Below, one piece after another: positions 33,669 to 43,466 of a stretch of 64,000 nt of DNA. Every line of letters begins with the position of its first letter. Position 1 is the stretch's first letter. The notes under the pieces were generated by a model. The model ran no database searches. It had not been told where the DNA came from and worked only from the letters and a program-made list of their open reading frames with translations. This stretch comes from Bacillota bacterium (GTDB lineage Bacteria; Bacillota_I; Bacilli_A; Izemoplasmatales; Hujiaoplasmataceae). The stretch covers positions 62,001-126,000 of the forward strand of contig JAHIRM010000036.1 of assembly GCA_018818595.1 (NCBI GenBank), read 5' to 3'. Position numbers and translations under genes: made by a program.

Positions 33669-34318
33669 TTTGTCAACTCCTTCAAAGCATTTAATCGTTT
33701 ATTAAGAAGCAATTTTGTGTCTTCTTGTTTTGTTTTTTTGACTGCGTTTTCAAGTTTTAATATCAAAGAATCGATGAATTCAAGAAATATTTGATTTTTT
33801 TGTTTCAAAATGATGGGACCAAACTCTTTTTCCATATCAGATAATTCCATGGTTCCATGAAGGCAAGCCATAATTTGATAGTGGATGGATTTATCTTGAA
33901 TATACATTTCATCTATGATTAAAAAATCGTTTTTTTGAAGCCAATCTCGAAGTAAAAAAGCATCTGAATTCGGGCCTAAAACAAGTCGCTTCACATTTGA
34001 TAAATCTGCTTTGGATAAAATAGAAGATATTAATTCTCCTCCCATTCCAAGCAAAGAGATGCAATCAACTTCTTTGGTTAAATGGCTTAATCCATCTGAT
34101 TCAATTACTTTAATGGATTGTGCGAGTCCTGCTTTCGTAATGTTTTGGATGGCATTTTCTAAAGGCTTTTTTTTATTGTCTGAGGCAATTGCTTTTTTTA
34201 CTTTATGAAGTAACACCGCTTGAATGGGTAAATAAGCGTGATCGGTTCCCACATCAGCTAAAACCTCAAACCCATCTATAAAAGATAAAGCGGCTTCTAG
34301 TCTAGGGCTTAAATGCAT
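33665..34318 (-). CDS. trmK: tRNA (adenine(22)-N1)-methyltransferase TrmK
   Basis: TrmK methylates A22 of tRNA. The 217 residues have the class I methyltransferase motif LADVGTDHAYLPI near residue 19, ASDNKKKPLENAIQNI, LLGMGGELISSIL and a VLGPNSDAFLLRDWL block, matching TrmK/YqfN. The C-terminal helical part is about 60 residues of coiled-coil-like sequence. It overlaps the rpoD stop by 1 base. Confidence 0.92.
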   Translation of the reverse strand: MHLSPRLEAALSFIDGFEVLADVGTDHAYLPIQAVLLHKVKKAIASDNKKKPLENAIQNITKAGLAQSIKVIESDGLSHLTKEVDCISLLGMGGELISSILSKADLSNVKRLVLGPNSDAFLLRDWLQKNDFLIIDEMYIQDKSIHYQIMACLHGTMELSDMEKEFGPIILKQKNQIFLEFIDSLILKLENAVKKTKQEDTKLLLNKRLNALKELTK

Positions 34319-35616
34319 TATTGTCTGCCGTTAGTAAAATCTTTTAATTTCTTGCTTCTAGATGGATGGCGTAATTTTCGAAGTGCTTTTGCTTCTATTT
34401 GACGAATTCTTTCTCTTGTAACTCCGAATTCTTTGCCTACTTCTTCTAAGGTTCTTGTTCTTCCATCTAATAATCCAAAACGCATTCTTAGGACTTTTTC
34501 TTCACGATCAGTTAACGTTTCTAGCACAGAATCTAGTTCTCTTTTTAACATTTCTTTTGATGTATATTCATAAGGTGTTAAGGTATCTGGATCTGGAATA
34601 AAATCGCCTAAAGAAGAGTCTTCTTCTTCACCAACTGGAGACTCAAGTGAAATCGGTTCTTGAGCTACTTTTTGGATAATTTGAACTTTTTCTACAGAAA
34701 TTTTCATTTCAGCTGCTACTTCATCTGGATGAGGTTCTCTTTTTAATTTTTGAGTTAAAGTGCGTTGGGTTCTAACTAATTTGTTGATTGTTTCGACCAT
34801 ATGAACTGGAATACGAATGGTTCTTGCTTGATCGGCAATGGCTCTGGTAATGGCTTGTCGAATCCACCAAGTAGCATACGTTGAAAACTTAAACCCTTTT
34901 GTGTGATCGAATTTATAAACGGCCTTCATTAGACCCATATTCCCTTCTTGAATCAAATCTAAAAATTGCATTCCTCGTCCTACGTATCTTTTTGCAATCG
35001 AAACAACAAGCCTTAGATTTGCTTCTACTAGTTTTTTCTCTGAGAATTCTCCTCGTTTGAATAATTCTTCAAATTCAGCTAATTCTTCTGTAGAAATGGA
35101 TTCACCATCTTTGACTTTTTGCTCGTAAATATCTTTTCCTTTACGCGAACGACTAATAATCGTTGCGAGTTCATACTCTTCATCAGAGGTTAAAAGTTCC
35201 ACTCGTCCAATTTCTTTTAAATACATGCGTACGGGATCGTCTACTTTAATAGATACATTCGAATCGAATTGTTTTTCCATCATTAATTCTTCTTCGATTT
35301 CTTTGGCATAATCAAAATCAATTAATTCTTCTTCTGGAATATCTTCATCAGACAATTCGTCTAAGTCGATAAAATCATCCTCTTCTTCTGAATTTTCTTC
35401 TTCGGGAGTTTTGGCTTCTTCCTCTTCTTCTAATTCATCGAGTTCTGATAAATCGATGTATTCATCTGGATTGATGCCTTCGGCTTCAAGTAAAAGTATT
35501 AATTCATCGTATAAAGGTGAAGTATCCTCTGCGTATTTTTTGACATCTTCAAGCGTTAAAAAACCTTGTTCTTCCCAAAGCTTAATTAAGATTTTAATTA
35601 TTTCGTTTTTTTCCAT
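34318..35616 (-). CDS. rpoD: RNA polymerase primary sigma factor
   Basis: The 432 residues carry all regions of a housekeeping sigma-70. An N-terminal 1.1-like region is followed by a very acidic stretch (about 55-110). Then come region 1.2 ([18 protein letters not shown]), region 2 ([32 protein letters not shown]), region 3 and region 4.2 ([27 protein letters not shown]). The many TTGACA/TATAAT promoters in this window fit its expected specificity. It overlaps dnaG by 19 bases. Confidence 0.96.
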   Translation of the reverse strand: MEKNEIIKILIKLWEEQGFLTLEDVKKYAEDTSPLYDELILLLEAEGINPDEYIDLSELDELEEEEEAKTPEEENSEEEDDFIDLDELSDEDIPEEELIDFDYAKEIEEELMMEKQFDSNVSIKVDDPVRMYLKEIGRVELLTSDEEYELATIISRSRKGKDIYEQKVKDGESISTEELAEFEELFKRGEFSEKKLVEANLRLVVSIAKRYVGRGMQFLDLIQEGNMGLMKAVYKFDHTKGFKFSTYATWWIRQAITRAIADQARTIRIPVHMVETINKLVRTQRTLTQKLKREPHPDEVAAEMKISVEKVQIIQKVAQEPISLESPVGEEEDSSLGDFIPDPDTLTPYEYTSKEMLKRELDSVLETLTDREEKVLRMRFGLLDGRTRTLEEVGKEFGVTRERIRQIEAKALRKLRHPSRSKKLKDFTNGRQ

Positions 35617-37403
35617 AATGTATCCTTTCTTAAGGCGTCGATTTTGTGTTTTAATGTTTTGATTTTACTGTGAATTTCTAAATATTTTGATTGATCGGTC
35701 TTTTTATATTCTTCGGCTATTTTTTTTAATTCTTCTATTTCTAGTTCAATGTCTCTGCATTTTACCGTCATAATTAATTGAGTTAAATCCTCAAGACTAT
35801 AGGAATAGTTTTTATCTAATAGTCTGCTTTCGACTGTTTTTTGCTTTTGCGCACTAAATTGTTTTAATAATTGACGATCCATTTGCCCGTCTTTCTTTGT
35901 TTCGACGAGTTCAAGGATGTTAATTAAGATTTCTTTAATTAATGGGTCTTTTGCAAAATAGGAAGTCAATTCTCTATCGATAATTTCTCTAAACTCTTGT
36001 GACTTAAGATAATAATTCATTAAAGTTAGTTCTGCTTGATAATTTTTTTCCATGATAGCAACATCGGTAGACTTTGTTTTTCGGTTGTTTAAGGTTTGAG
36101 AGATGATTTTGGTTAATTGATAATGATGCAAATCACTTTTTATCGTTTCAAAATCTACTTGAATGTCTTCTGCTAAACGTTTTGTGTAAATCTCCATAAC
36201 CATTCCAGAATCTAATTTTATCAAATACTCAAACATGCTAAGTTTCAATTTTTCGATATTAGAAGCTTTTGAAAAATCGAGATCCTTTTTTAAATGTTGA
36301 TAATTAAATTCATGTACATCGATTTGATTGTTGGAAAGATAATGTGAAAAATCAGATTTTGAATATTTTTTTACATAGTCATCTGGATCTAATTCTTCAG
36401 GTAAAAGAATTAAACTCACATTCAAGTGTTGTGCCTCTAACACTTGAATGGCTTTGTGCATGGCTTCAAATCCAGCAGAATCTCCATCATAACATAATAA
36501 GACAGTGTCTGTATATTTTTTGATTAATTTGGCTTGCATTTCAGTTAGAGCAGTTCCCATAGAACAAACAGATTCCTTTATTCCTGCATTTACCGATGCA
36601 ATCACATCCATAAATCCTTCATAAAGAACAACTCTTTTTTCTCTTTTAATAAATGGAATGGCTCGATCTAAATTGTATAAAAATTCACCTTTTGTAAATA
36701 TTTTTGTAAAAGGTGAGTTCACGTATTTGGCTTCGAGTGGCAAATCTTGATAAATTCTTCCACTAAAGCCAACCACTTTTCCTAGCTCATTTCGAATCGG
36801 AAAAATAATCCGGTCTCGAAACAAATCATAATATCCTGCATCTGTACTCTTTTTAATTAATCCAATTTCTAAAAGATCGAGTGGTTCAAACTCTAAATGA
36901 AGTTGAAGATATAACGAATCAAATTCATTAGGAGCGTATCCCATCTCAAAATACTGAATGGTATGGATATCTAGACCTCGTTTGATTAAATAGTCAAGTG
37001 CTGTTTTACCTTTTTCTAAATTGGTTAAATTGATTTCATAGAACTTTGTGGCTTGTTCGTTGATACGATAATACCTCTCAAAATTAGAAGAAGGTTTTAT
37101 TTTTGTATCTGTTTCCATTTCAATGTGATATTTTTGGGCTAATTGTTCTAATGCTTCAACAAAAGAAATGTTTTTGTATTTTTGAAGAAATTGAACCGCG
37201 CCACCTTTCTCTCCACAACCAAAACAGTTGAAGATGTTTCTTTCTTTACTAACAAAAAAAGAAGGCGTTTTTTCACTATGAAATGGGCATAATCCTTTAA
37301 AGTTTTTGCCAGCAGGCTGTAAAGAGACGTAATCAGAGACGACGTCTACTATATCAGCCGTGTTTTGAATTAAGTCAATTGTTTTTTGGCTGATCATTGC
37401 CAC
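35598..37403 (-). CDS. dnaG: DNA primase
   Basis: DnaG makes RNA primers for replication. The 601 residues have the CHC2 zinc domain ([26 protein letters not shown]), the catalytic TOPRIM domain ([10 protein letters not shown] and [14 protein letters not shown]), and a C-terminal DnaB-binding domain. The GTG at 37401-37403 is 7 bases from GAAGG and is preferred; an ATG two codons later is possible. It lies 20 bases downstream of glyS and overlaps rpoD. Confidence 0.95.
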   Translation of the reverse strand: MAMISQKTIDLIQNTADIVDVVSDYVSLQPAGKNFKGLCPFHSEKTPSFFVSKERNIFNCFGCGEKGGAVQFLQKYKNISFVEALEQLAQKYHIEMETDTKIKPSSNFERYYRINEQATKFYEINLTNLEKGKTALDYLIKRGLDIHTIQYFEMGYAPNEFDSLYLQLHLEFEPLDLLEIGLIKKSTDAGYYDLFRDRIIFPIRNELGKVVGFSGRIYQDLPLEAKYVNSPFTKIFTKGEFLYNLDRAIPFIKREKRVVLYEGFMDVIASVNAGIKESVCSMGTALTEMQAKLIKKYTDTVLLCYDGDSAGFEAMHKAIQVLEAQHLNVSLILLPEELDPDDYVKKYSKSDFSHYLSNNQIDVHEFNYQHLKKDLDFSKASNIEKLKLSMFEYLIKLDSGMVMEIYTKRLAEDIQVDFETIKSDLHHYQLTKIISQTLNNRKTKSTDVAIMEKNYQAELTLMNYYLKSQEFREIIDRELTSYFAKDPLIKEILINILELVETKKDGQMDRQLLKQFSAQKQKTVESRLLDKNYSYSLEDLTQLIMTVKCRDIELEIEELKKIAEEYKKTDQSKYLEIHSKIKTLKHKIDALRKDTLWKKTK

Positions 37404-37423
37404 ATTTTCACCTTCTTATTGGT

Positions 37424-38800
37424 TTATTTGGTATGTTCTAAAAGATAATCTTTAACGTCTTTTAAAGGCAAACGAATTTGATTCATAGAATCTCTTTCCC
37501 GAATCGTCACCGTTTGATCAATTAAGGAATCGTTATCAATCGTGATGCAATAAGGAGTACCAATTGCATCTTGTCTTCGATAACGTTTTCCAATGTTTCC
37601 TGTGTCGTCGTAAACAACACCTACGTCTTGAAGAAGCATTTCATAGGTTTCAAAAGCAAGGTCGGTATGGTATTTTTTAATTAATGGTAACACGGCCGCT
37701 TTATAAGGTGCTAATTTTTTTGAGATATGTAAAACGGTTCTCATTTCTTTAGTTTGTGTAACTTCTTCTTCATCAAGTGAATCGCAAAGAAGGGCTAATA
37801 ATAATCGTTCTACTCCTAAAGAAGGCTCAATCACAAAAGGTAAATATTTTTCATTTGTTTCTGGATCAAGATATTCAAGACTTTCTTTTGAGTGTTCTTG
37901 ATGTTGTTTTAAATCGTAATCAGTACGAGAAGCAATTCCCCATAGTTCATCAAATCCCCAAGGGTACTTGTATAAGATATCGGTTGTTCCATTAGAGTAA
38001 AAAGATAATTTCTCTTCTGGGTGATCATATAATTTAATATTTTCTTCTTTTAATCCCAAATCCTTTAAAAAAGTTTTCGAGAAAATTTTCCAATAATCAA
38101 ACCATTTTAGTTCTGTGCCAGGAACACAAAAGAATTCCAGTTCCATTTGTTCAAATTCTCTCGTGCGAAACACGAAATTTCCAGGAGTGATTTCGTTTCG
38201 AAATGATTTTCCGATTTGTCCAATACCAAACGGAACTTTTTTTCTTGAAGTTCGTTGAACGTTTTTAAAATTCAAAAAAATTCCTTGAGCCGTTTCAGGT
38301 CTTAAATACAATTCGTTTTTCGAGTCTTCAACAACGCCTTGAGCTGTTTTAAACATCATATTAAATTCCCGAACCTCTGTATAGTTTAAAGCTCCACATA
38401 CAGGACAAGTAATTTTATGTTCTACAATATAATCGTATAATTTAGTATGGCTCCAACCACCGGCGTCAATTTCTCCTTTGGTAGCATTTTCGATTAATTT
38501 ATCTGCACGATGTCTTGATTTACAGTTTTTACAATCCATTAAAGGATCTTGAAATCCAGATACATGGCCACTTGCGACCCAAGTTTCAGGATTCAGTAAA
38601 ATGGCAGAATCAAGTCCAACATTTAAGGGATTCTTAGAGACAAAAGCGTCCCACCACGCCTTTTTAATGTTGTTTTTTAATTCTACTCCTAGTGGACCAT
38701 AATCCCAAGTATTCGCAAGACCTCCATAAATTTCAGAGCCTTGATAAATAAAACCATATTGTTTTGCATACGTGACAAGTTGTTCTAGTGTATAGTTCAA
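37424..38800 (-). CDS. glyS: Glycine--tRNA ligase (dimeric, single-chain type)
   Basis: This is the alpha2 type GlyRS. Class II motifs include [24 protein letters not shown] near the N-terminus, a zinc-ligand set (CKNCKSRH and CPVCG), motif 2 [14 protein letters not shown], motif 3 [12 protein letters not shown] and an anticodon-binding domain. The TTG at 38798-38800 is 9 bases from GAGAGG; the ATG beside the ribosome site is too close. No T-box is present in the short leader. It opens the glyS-dnaG-rpoD-trmK-nif3 operon. Confidence 0.95.
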   Translation of the reverse strand: MNYTLEQLVTYAKQYGFIYQGSEIYGGLANTWDYGPLGVELKNNIKKAWWDAFVSKNPLNVGLDSAILLNPETWVASGHVSGFQDPLMDCKNCKSRHRADKLIENATKGEIDAGGWSHTKLYDYIVEHKITCPVCGALNYTEVREFNMMFKTAQGVVEDSKNELYLRPETAQGIFLNFKNVQRTSRKKVPFGIGQIGKSFRNEITPGNFVFRTREFEQMELEFFCVPGTELKWFDYWKIFSKTFLKDLGLKEENIKLYDHPEEKLSFYSNGTTDILYKYPWGFDELWGIASRTDYDLKQHQEHSKESLEYLDPETNEKYLPFVIEPSLGVERLLLALLCDSLDEEEVTQTKEMRTVLHISKKLAPYKAAVLPLIKKYHTDLAFETYEMLLQDVGVVYDDTGNIGKRYRRQDAIGTPYCITIDNDSLIDQTVTIRERDSMNQIRLPLKDVKDYLLEHTK

Positions 38801-38841
38801 ATAAATCATCCTCTCGAAAATAGGCATACTACTTCATTTTA

Positions 38842-38869
38842 ATTATATGCTTTCTTGTGAGAAAGTCAA
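38842..38869 (-). promoter_or_regulatory. Sigma-A type promoter of the glyS-dnaG-rpoD operon
   Basis: On the minus strand TTGACT (38864-38869), a 16-base spacer and a perfect TATAAT (38842-38847) lie 42 bases before the start. Confidence 0.8.
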
Positions 38870-38933
38870 GGTATATTGATTAATATAGAAAGATAACTAT
38901 TTGATTTTGAAAAGAAAAAAGCGGGCTTAAAGG

Positions 38934-39653
38934 TTAATATCCAATTAGTCCTTTTAGCACCGTTCTCGATTTGGTTTGAAAATTCAAATGGTAATCATAA
39001 TATAAATCCAGTAAATGTCTTAATTCTTTTAAAAGTGGTTCTTCGATAAAAGGTAACTCACTGGTTTGTAAGTCGAAATAGTAAAGCGTTTGAAAAAGAA
39101 GTAGCACTTCTTCTTTAAAACGAAGGGGTTCATGAAAATGCTCCTGGCAACACATGCCGCCTTCCTTAATAGAGAAAAATAAGTTCTCCTTTTTCCCACA
39201 AACAACGCATTGTTTGAAAAGAGGGTTTACCCCTAGTAAGTATAACAGTTTACTTTCAAACATATAAATATAGGGAATGTAATCTGGTGTTGTTTCAATC
39301 AAAATAAGAATCTTAAGTAAAAACATATAAAGTTTTTCGTGATCAAATTCGTTTTCAGAAAAATGATAGATTAATTCAAACAAATGCATCACATAGGTGT
39401 ATTTATTCAAATCGTTTTTGATAAGAGAATACTGCAAAATTAAAGAGGCATCTTTTAACACTTTTAGATTTTTCCCTTGGCAAAATACTTTTACTAAAGA
39501 GAGCGTTTCTGTCATACCTAAATAAGGACTATTTAGTTTATTTGCCCCGTGGACAAGAACACTTTTCAGTCCTTTTGCTGTATAAAGATAAATGATTTTG
39601 CTCGATTCTTTGTAATCGATTCTTTTTAAAATCAATCCTTCAAATTCTTCCAA
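38934..39653 (-). CDS. recO: DNA repair protein RecO
   Basis: RecO loads RecA at single-stranded gaps with RecR. The 239 residues start with an OB fold (MEEFEGLILKRIDYKESSKIIYLYTAKG) and have the zinc motif CVVCGKKENLFFSIKEGGMCCQEH near residue 150 and a helical C-terminus. It follows era by 11 bases, the common era-recO order of Firmicutes. Confidence 0.92.
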   Translation of the reverse strand: MEEFEGLILKRIDYKESSKIIYLYTAKGLKSVLVHGANKLNSPYLGMTETLSLVKVFCQGKNLKVLKDASLILQYSLIKNDLNKYTYVMHLFELIYHFSENEFDHEKLYMFLLKILILIETTPDYIPYIYMFESKLLYLLGVNPLFKQCVVCGKKENLFFSIKEGGMCCQEHFHEPLRFKEEVLLLFQTLYYFDLQTSELPFIEEPLLKELRHLLDLYYDYHLNFQTKSRTVLKGLIGY

Positions 39654-39664
39654 AAAAGCATCTC

Positions 39665-40561
39665 CTATTTATCACTATCAAGCTTGTATCCATAATTTTT
39701 GAGATAATGTTCTCGATTCCGCCAGTCAGCTTCAACCTTACAAAATAATTCGAGAAATACTTGCTTTTGAATCAAATTTTCAATGTCTTGTCTTGCAAGA
39801 GACCCAATTTGTTTTAGCATTTTCCCGTTTTTTCCAATAAGAATTCCTTTTTGAGATGTGCGTTCAACCACTATTATGGCACGTATATTCATAATTTTCT
39901 TTTTGCTTTTCATTTCCTCTAAATATACCATAACCGAGTGAGGAACTTCTTCTCTTGTTAATTCCAAGATTTTCTCTCGAATAAATTCTTGAATTAAAAA
40001 CGTTTCTGGTCGATCGGATATTTCACCATCCGGATAGAATTTAGGGCCTTCAGGAAGCATTTTTTTGATATCTAAAAGCAATAAAATCACATTATCGCCC
40101 TTTAAGGCAGAAATGGCGAAAACTCCAGCAAATTGAAATGCGTTTTTATAGATATCAATGGCACGTTGAAGTCGTTCATAGTCGGTAATAGTATCTAATT
40201 TATTGATAAGTAAGAATACAGGTGTTTTAATCGTTTCTAATTCTTTCAAAATAGCTAGATTACGTTCTAAGACATCATCATAAGCGTTAATCATTAATAA
40301 AACCAAATCAACGGTTTTTATGGTATTTAAGGCTGACTTTGTCATGTATTCTCCAAGTTTTGTTTTTGCTTCATGAATTCCTGGAGTATCCATAAAAATG
40401 ATTTGAGAATCAGCGTCATTATAAATTCCTGAGAATACATTTCTCGTTGTTTGAGGTTTACTTGAAACAATTGCCACTTTTTGTTTTAAAACTTGGTTTA
40501 AAAACGTCGATTTCCCGACGTTTGGTTCTCCTATTATCGTTACAAATCCAGACTTAAACAT
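39665..40561 (-). CDS. era: GTPase Era
   Basis: Era helps 16S rRNA maturation and 30S assembly. The 298 residues have the G1 motif GEPNVGKST, the DTPG loop FMDTPGIHEAK, the G4 motif NKLD and a C-terminal KH domain with GKNGKMLKQIGSLARQDIE. The length is standard. The cdd stop overlaps its start by 1 base (TAATG). Confidence 0.96.
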   Translation of the reverse strand: MFKSGFVTIIGEPNVGKSTFLNQVLKQKVAIVSSKPQTTRNVFSGIYNDADSQIIFMDTPGIHEAKTKLGEYMTKSALNTIKTVDLVLLMINAYDDVLERNLAILKELETIKTPVFLLINKLDTITDYERLQRAIDIYKNAFQFAGVFAISALKGDNVILLLLDIKKMLPEGPKFYPDGEISDRPETFLIQEFIREKILELTREEVPHSVMVYLEEMKSKKKIMNIRAIIVVERTSQKGILIGKNGKMLKQIGSLARQDIENLIQKQVFLELFCKVEADWRNREHYLKNYGYKLDSDK

Positions 40562-40953
40562 TAAAGATCCTCGTTTGTAAAACCAAAAGGTAATAATTCA
40601 ACATTTTTGACTACCTTCGTTTCACCTAAATTATTTGCTAAGACGACTTCGCTGTCGTCTTCCATTAATTCTCTCATGACTTGTCTACAAGCTCCACAAG
40701 GAGATACAAAATAATTGTGGTCGGTATAGACGACAATTCGTTTAATGTCTTCTTTTCGGACTCCATCAGAATATGCTGAAAATAAAGCACTTCTTTCCGC
40801 ACAATTTGCTAGTCCATAAGCTGCATTCTCAATATTTACTCCTTTATATGTTTTTCCGTTTTTTAGTTCTAAAACAGCAGAAACGGCAAATTTTGAATAA
40901 GGAGAATATGAATTAGGCAAATTATCAATTGCCATTTTTAAAATGTGTTCCAT
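40561..40953 (-). CDS. cdd: Cytidine deaminase
   Basis: Cdd converts cytidine and deoxycytidine to uridines. The 130 residues show the zinc site as NCAERSALFSAYSDG and PCGACRQVMREL, with the NSYSPYSKFAVSAVLEL start block. The ATG at 40951-40953 follows AGAGGTG at the right distance; upstream codons lack a ribosome site. It sits between ybeY and era, as in Bacilli. Confidence 0.94.
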   Translation of the reverse strand: MEHILKMAIDNLPNSYSPYSKFAVSAVLELKNGKTYKGVNIENAAYGLANCAERSALFSAYSDGVRKEDIKRIVVYTDHNYFVSPCGACRQVMRELMEDDSEVVLANNLGETKVVKNVELLPFGFTNEDL

Positions 40954-40957
40954 TGTA

Positions 40958-41386
40958 TCACCTCTTGTATTTTGTCTCATTTAAAATGTGTTCTTGTAAA
41001 TGATTCATTTCTATTTCTTCTTCTTTTAAAAGATGATCATACCCTAAGCAGTGTAAAAATCCATGAGTTGCTAAAAAGGCAAGTTCTCGTTCAAAAGAAT
41101 GTCCATAACTTTTGGCTTGTTCTATTGTTTTATCAATAGAGATAAATACATCACCTAGTTCAAATAAGTCATCACTATTTTCAAAACTTAACACATCAGT
41201 CGCTTGATCAATGTGACGATATAATAGATTCATCTCCTGGATGGATAAATCATTTAAAAGAATGACATTAATGATTTGATTTTCAGTGAGATTTAACGTA
41301 GAGTATGCTTGTTTTAGCACTTTTTTTATGACTACATTATATTTTTTTTCTTGATCGTATTGATTGATAATATTAATTTTTAGCAT
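40958..41386 (-). CDS. ybeY: Endoribonuclease YbeY
   Basis: YbeY is a metal-dependent RNase for 16S rRNA 3' end maturation and ribosome quality control. The zinc motif HGFLHCLGYDH holds the three histidines near residue 108. The ATG at 41384-41386 follows AAGAGGT; a longer reading from 41461 has no ribosome site and would run deep into phoH. It overlaps phoH by 14 bases. Confidence 0.93.
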   Translation of the reverse strand: MLKINIINQYDQEKKYNVVIKKVLKQAYSTLNLTENQIINVILLNDLSIQEMNLLYRHIDQATDVLSFENSDDLFELGDVFISIDKTIEQAKSYGHSFERELAFLATHGFLHCLGYDHLLKEEEIEMNHLQEHILNETKYKR

Positions 41387-42341
41387 TTTCAAACCTCTTA
41401 ATAATCGTTTGGACAAGTGGATGTCTAACAACGTCGATGTTTTCAAAATATAGAATTTCAATGTCTTTTACATTTTGCAAGATCTGAGATGCTTTAACAA
41501 GTCCAGATTCTACTCTATTTGGAAGATCACTTTGAGTAATGTCTCCTGTTACAACCATTTTCGAACCAAATCCTAATCTCGTTAAAAATAGTTTCATTTG
41601 GTTGATGGTTGTATTTTGGGCTTCATCTAAAATGACATAAGCATTCTCTAAGGTTCTACCCCTCATGTAAGCTAATGGAGCAATTTCAATAATACCTTTT
41701 TCGATTAATTCTTGTGTTTGCTTCAGTCCTAATATTTCATACATTGCATCGTATAACGGTCTTAAATACGGATCCACTTTCTCTTTTAAATCTCCTGGTA
41801 AAAACCCTAAGTTTTCGCCAGCTTCTACTGCAGGTCTCGTTAAAATTAATCGTTTAATGGTTCCTTCTTTTAATTTCTTTAATGCCAGTAAAACTGCTAA
41901 ATACGTTTTACCAGTTCCAGCGGGTCCAATCGCAAAAACAAGTGTGTTTTTTTCGATTAAATCTAAATAAACTCGTTGATTGATGGTTTTAGGATAGATT
42001 GGTTTTCCAGCAAATGTTTTGATAATTTCTTTTCTACTTAAAAACAAATCCAAAATGTCATCTGTCGAAACAGATGCTAACATGTTATGAATATAAATAA
42101 CGTCTCTTTCGTTGAACTGAAAATTACGTTTAACAAGTGTTGATAATATTGCTAAAATCTGTTTCATTTCAGTGATGATTTTTTCATCGCTAGTATCAAG
42201 CAGTAATTGAAAATTATTGGTATAGATTTCAATCCCATAAAGGTTTTGAAGAATTTTTATGTATTTGTCATTTGTGCCAAAAAGAGTTACCATTTCAGAG
42301 ACGCTTGAAAGGTTTAAATCTAGTTTTGTAAGATCAACCAT
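41373..42341 (-). CDS. phoH: PhoH family ATPase
   Basis: The 322-residue PhoH-like ATPase has Walker A GPAGTGKTYLAV near residue 139 and Walker B AYVILDEAQNTT near 232, with the family block VVTGDITQSDLPN. The C-terminal half is typical of PhoH proteins coupled to ybeY, thought to act in RNA metabolism. An extended -10 promoter lies just upstream. It heads phoH-ybeY-cdd-era-recO. Confidence 0.93.
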   Translation of the reverse strand: MVDLTKLDLNLSSVSEMVTLFGTNDKYIKILQNLYGIEIYTNNFQLLLDTSDEKIITEMKQILAILSTLVKRNFQFNERDVIYIHNMLASVSTDDILDLFLSRKEIIKTFAGKPIYPKTINQRVYLDLIEKNTLVFAIGPAGTGKTYLAVLLALKKLKEGTIKRLILTRPAVEAGENLGFLPGDLKEKVDPYLRPLYDAMYEILGLKQTQELIEKGIIEIAPLAYMRGRTLENAYVILDEAQNTTINQMKLFLTRLGFGSKMVVTGDITQSDLPNRVESGLVKASQILQNVKDIEILYFENIDVVRHPLVQTIIKRFENAKN

Positions 42342-42373
42342 CGAATAATCATCACTCCTTATGTTATGTCTAT

Positions 42374-42382
42374 ATTATACCA
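42374..42382 (-). promoter_or_regulatory. Extended -10 promoter of phoH operon
   Basis: The minus strand reads TGGTATAAT, a perfect extended -10 element, about 33 bases upstream of the phoH start codon. Confidence 0.6.
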
Positions 42383-42412
42383 TATTTTTTAATTGTTGTT
42401 TTTTTAAATGGG

Positions 42413-42445
42413 AAAAAAAGCACTTCAACATTGTGAAGTGCTTTT
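42413..42445 (-). terminator. Intrinsic terminator after rpsU
   Basis: A 12-bp stem (AAAAGCACTTCA / TGAAGTGCTTTT, six-base loop) is followed by T on the minus strand, just after the rpsU stop. Confidence 0.85.
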
Positions 42446-42449
42446 CTTA

Positions 42450-42623
42450 TTAACCTTTTCGGGTTTGGTTTTGTCGTTGTTTTAATTTTTTGGAAACGCT
42501 TGGTTTTAAATAATATTCTCTTTTGCGGGCTTCAGCAAGAGTTCCAGCGCGTGAAACATCACGTTTGAAACGACGTAAAGCGTCTTCTATGCTTTCATTT
42601 TCTCTTACGACGGTTTTAGCCAT
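42450..42623 (-). CDS. rpsU: 30S ribosomal protein S21
   Basis: The 57-residue basic protein begins [20 protein letters not shown] and continues with [26 protein letters not shown], matching S21 closely. It has a strong promoter, an AGGGGTG ribosome site and its own terminator. In many Firmicutes rpsU lies near phoH and ybeY, as here. Confidence 0.96.
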   Translation of the reverse strand: MAKTVVRENESIEDALRRFKRDVSRAGTLAEARKREYYLKPSVSKKLKQRQNQTRKG

Positions 42624-42656
42624 ATGCTTTCACCCCTTTTCTTTTTGCTATCTGTT

Positions 42657-42685
42657 ATTATACACAATAATTTAAAAAATGTAAA
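42657..42685 (-). promoter_or_regulatory. Sigma-A type promoter of rpsU
   Basis: On the minus strand TTTACA (42680-42685), a 17-base spacer and perfect TATAAT (42657-42662) lie 34 bases before the start codon. Confidence 0.8.
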
Positions 42686-42764
42686 CTAATTTTTTCTTAA
42701 AATGATTTTATTTTCATTAATATTATGGTATTATTTACTTAGTACGAAAAAGAGGTGATAATCA

Positions 42765-43451
42765 ATGATTTTTTTAGGACTTGCAAATGAATTAGGCTGG
42801 CAAAGTATCGTGATTATAGCGGTAGGAGTCATTTTGGTTATTATTTTTATGGCTGTTTTAATTAACAAAGGAAAATATCAAGCAAGGTATAAGAATTTTT
42901 ACAAACGAATGGATAAAGCCATCACAAAAAAATATAATGGTAATTTATTAAATGAATTATTAATTAACAATCTTTCTAAAGATCAAACCAATACATTTAA
43001 ATCTTTAAAACCTAAGGGGAAACGTAAGGCAAAAGGTTATTTTGAGTATTACTTCAAAAACTTGCCTGAACTTGTTATTTTAAAGAGTTTTATCTCTTCG
43101 GATAAAAATAAAAATCAATTGGTTATTCTTATTCTAGATGAATCTGATAAAGTGATTTATCGTTGGGACAAATCAAGAAAAGTATCTGGATTTATTAAAG
43201 CATCCAATAAATACCAAATGCTTACACCTTTTATTGGTTATTTGTATGAACTTCCTCTTCACATTCATGAAGGAGTTCCTTTTCGCTTTACAAACCACGA
43301 TAATGATTATTGTTTAAGTTATGATATCGTGAAGAATGCAAAAAAAATTAAACGCAAACAAAAACCTAAAAAACTTTCGAAAAAAGAAATGAAAGCTCAA
43401 GCAAAAATTGAAGCGATCAAACAAAAGAAATTAGCTAAAGCCAAACGATAA
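42765..43451 (+). CDS. Membrane-anchored basic protein of unknown function
   Basis: The 228-residue protein has one N-terminal transmembrane helix (about residues 14-35), then a soluble domain without a motif I recognise. That domain contains the aromatic segments FKSLKPKGKRKAKGYFEYYFKNL, split over residues about 79-101, and HIHEGVPFRFTNHDNDYCL. The last 35 residues are almost all Lys, Arg, Ala and Gln (KKIKRKQKPKKLSKKEMKAQ and onward), a highly basic tail likely in the cytoplasm. The ATG follows AGAGGTG. It stands alone, divergent from rpsU. A nucleic acid or membrane-surface role for the tail is speculation. Confidence 0.75.
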   Translation: MIFLGLANELGWQSIVIIAVGVILVIIFMAVLINKGKYQARYKNFYKRMDKAITKKYNGNLLNELLINNLSKDQTNTFKSLKPKGKRKAKGYFEYYFKNLPELVILKSFISSDKNKNQLVILILDESDKVIYRWDKSRKVSGFIKASNKYQMLTPFIGYLYELPLHIHEGVPFRFTNHDNDYCLSYDIVKNAKKIKRKQKPKKLSKKEMKAQAKIEAIKQKKLAKAKR

Positions 43452-43463
43452 CCGTTTGGCTTT
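43437..43463 (+). terminator. Intrinsic terminator of the 228-aa gene (likely bidirectional)
   Basis: The stem AAAGCCAAACG / CGTTTGGCTTT spans the stop codon and is followed by eight T, close to the end of convergent mtaB. Confidence 0.8.
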
Positions 43464-43466
43464 TTT

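Noticed and set aside
38801-38933. Possible T-box leader of glyS
   Set aside because: The leader is too short and has no specifier stem or antiterminator motif; a plain promoter explains it.
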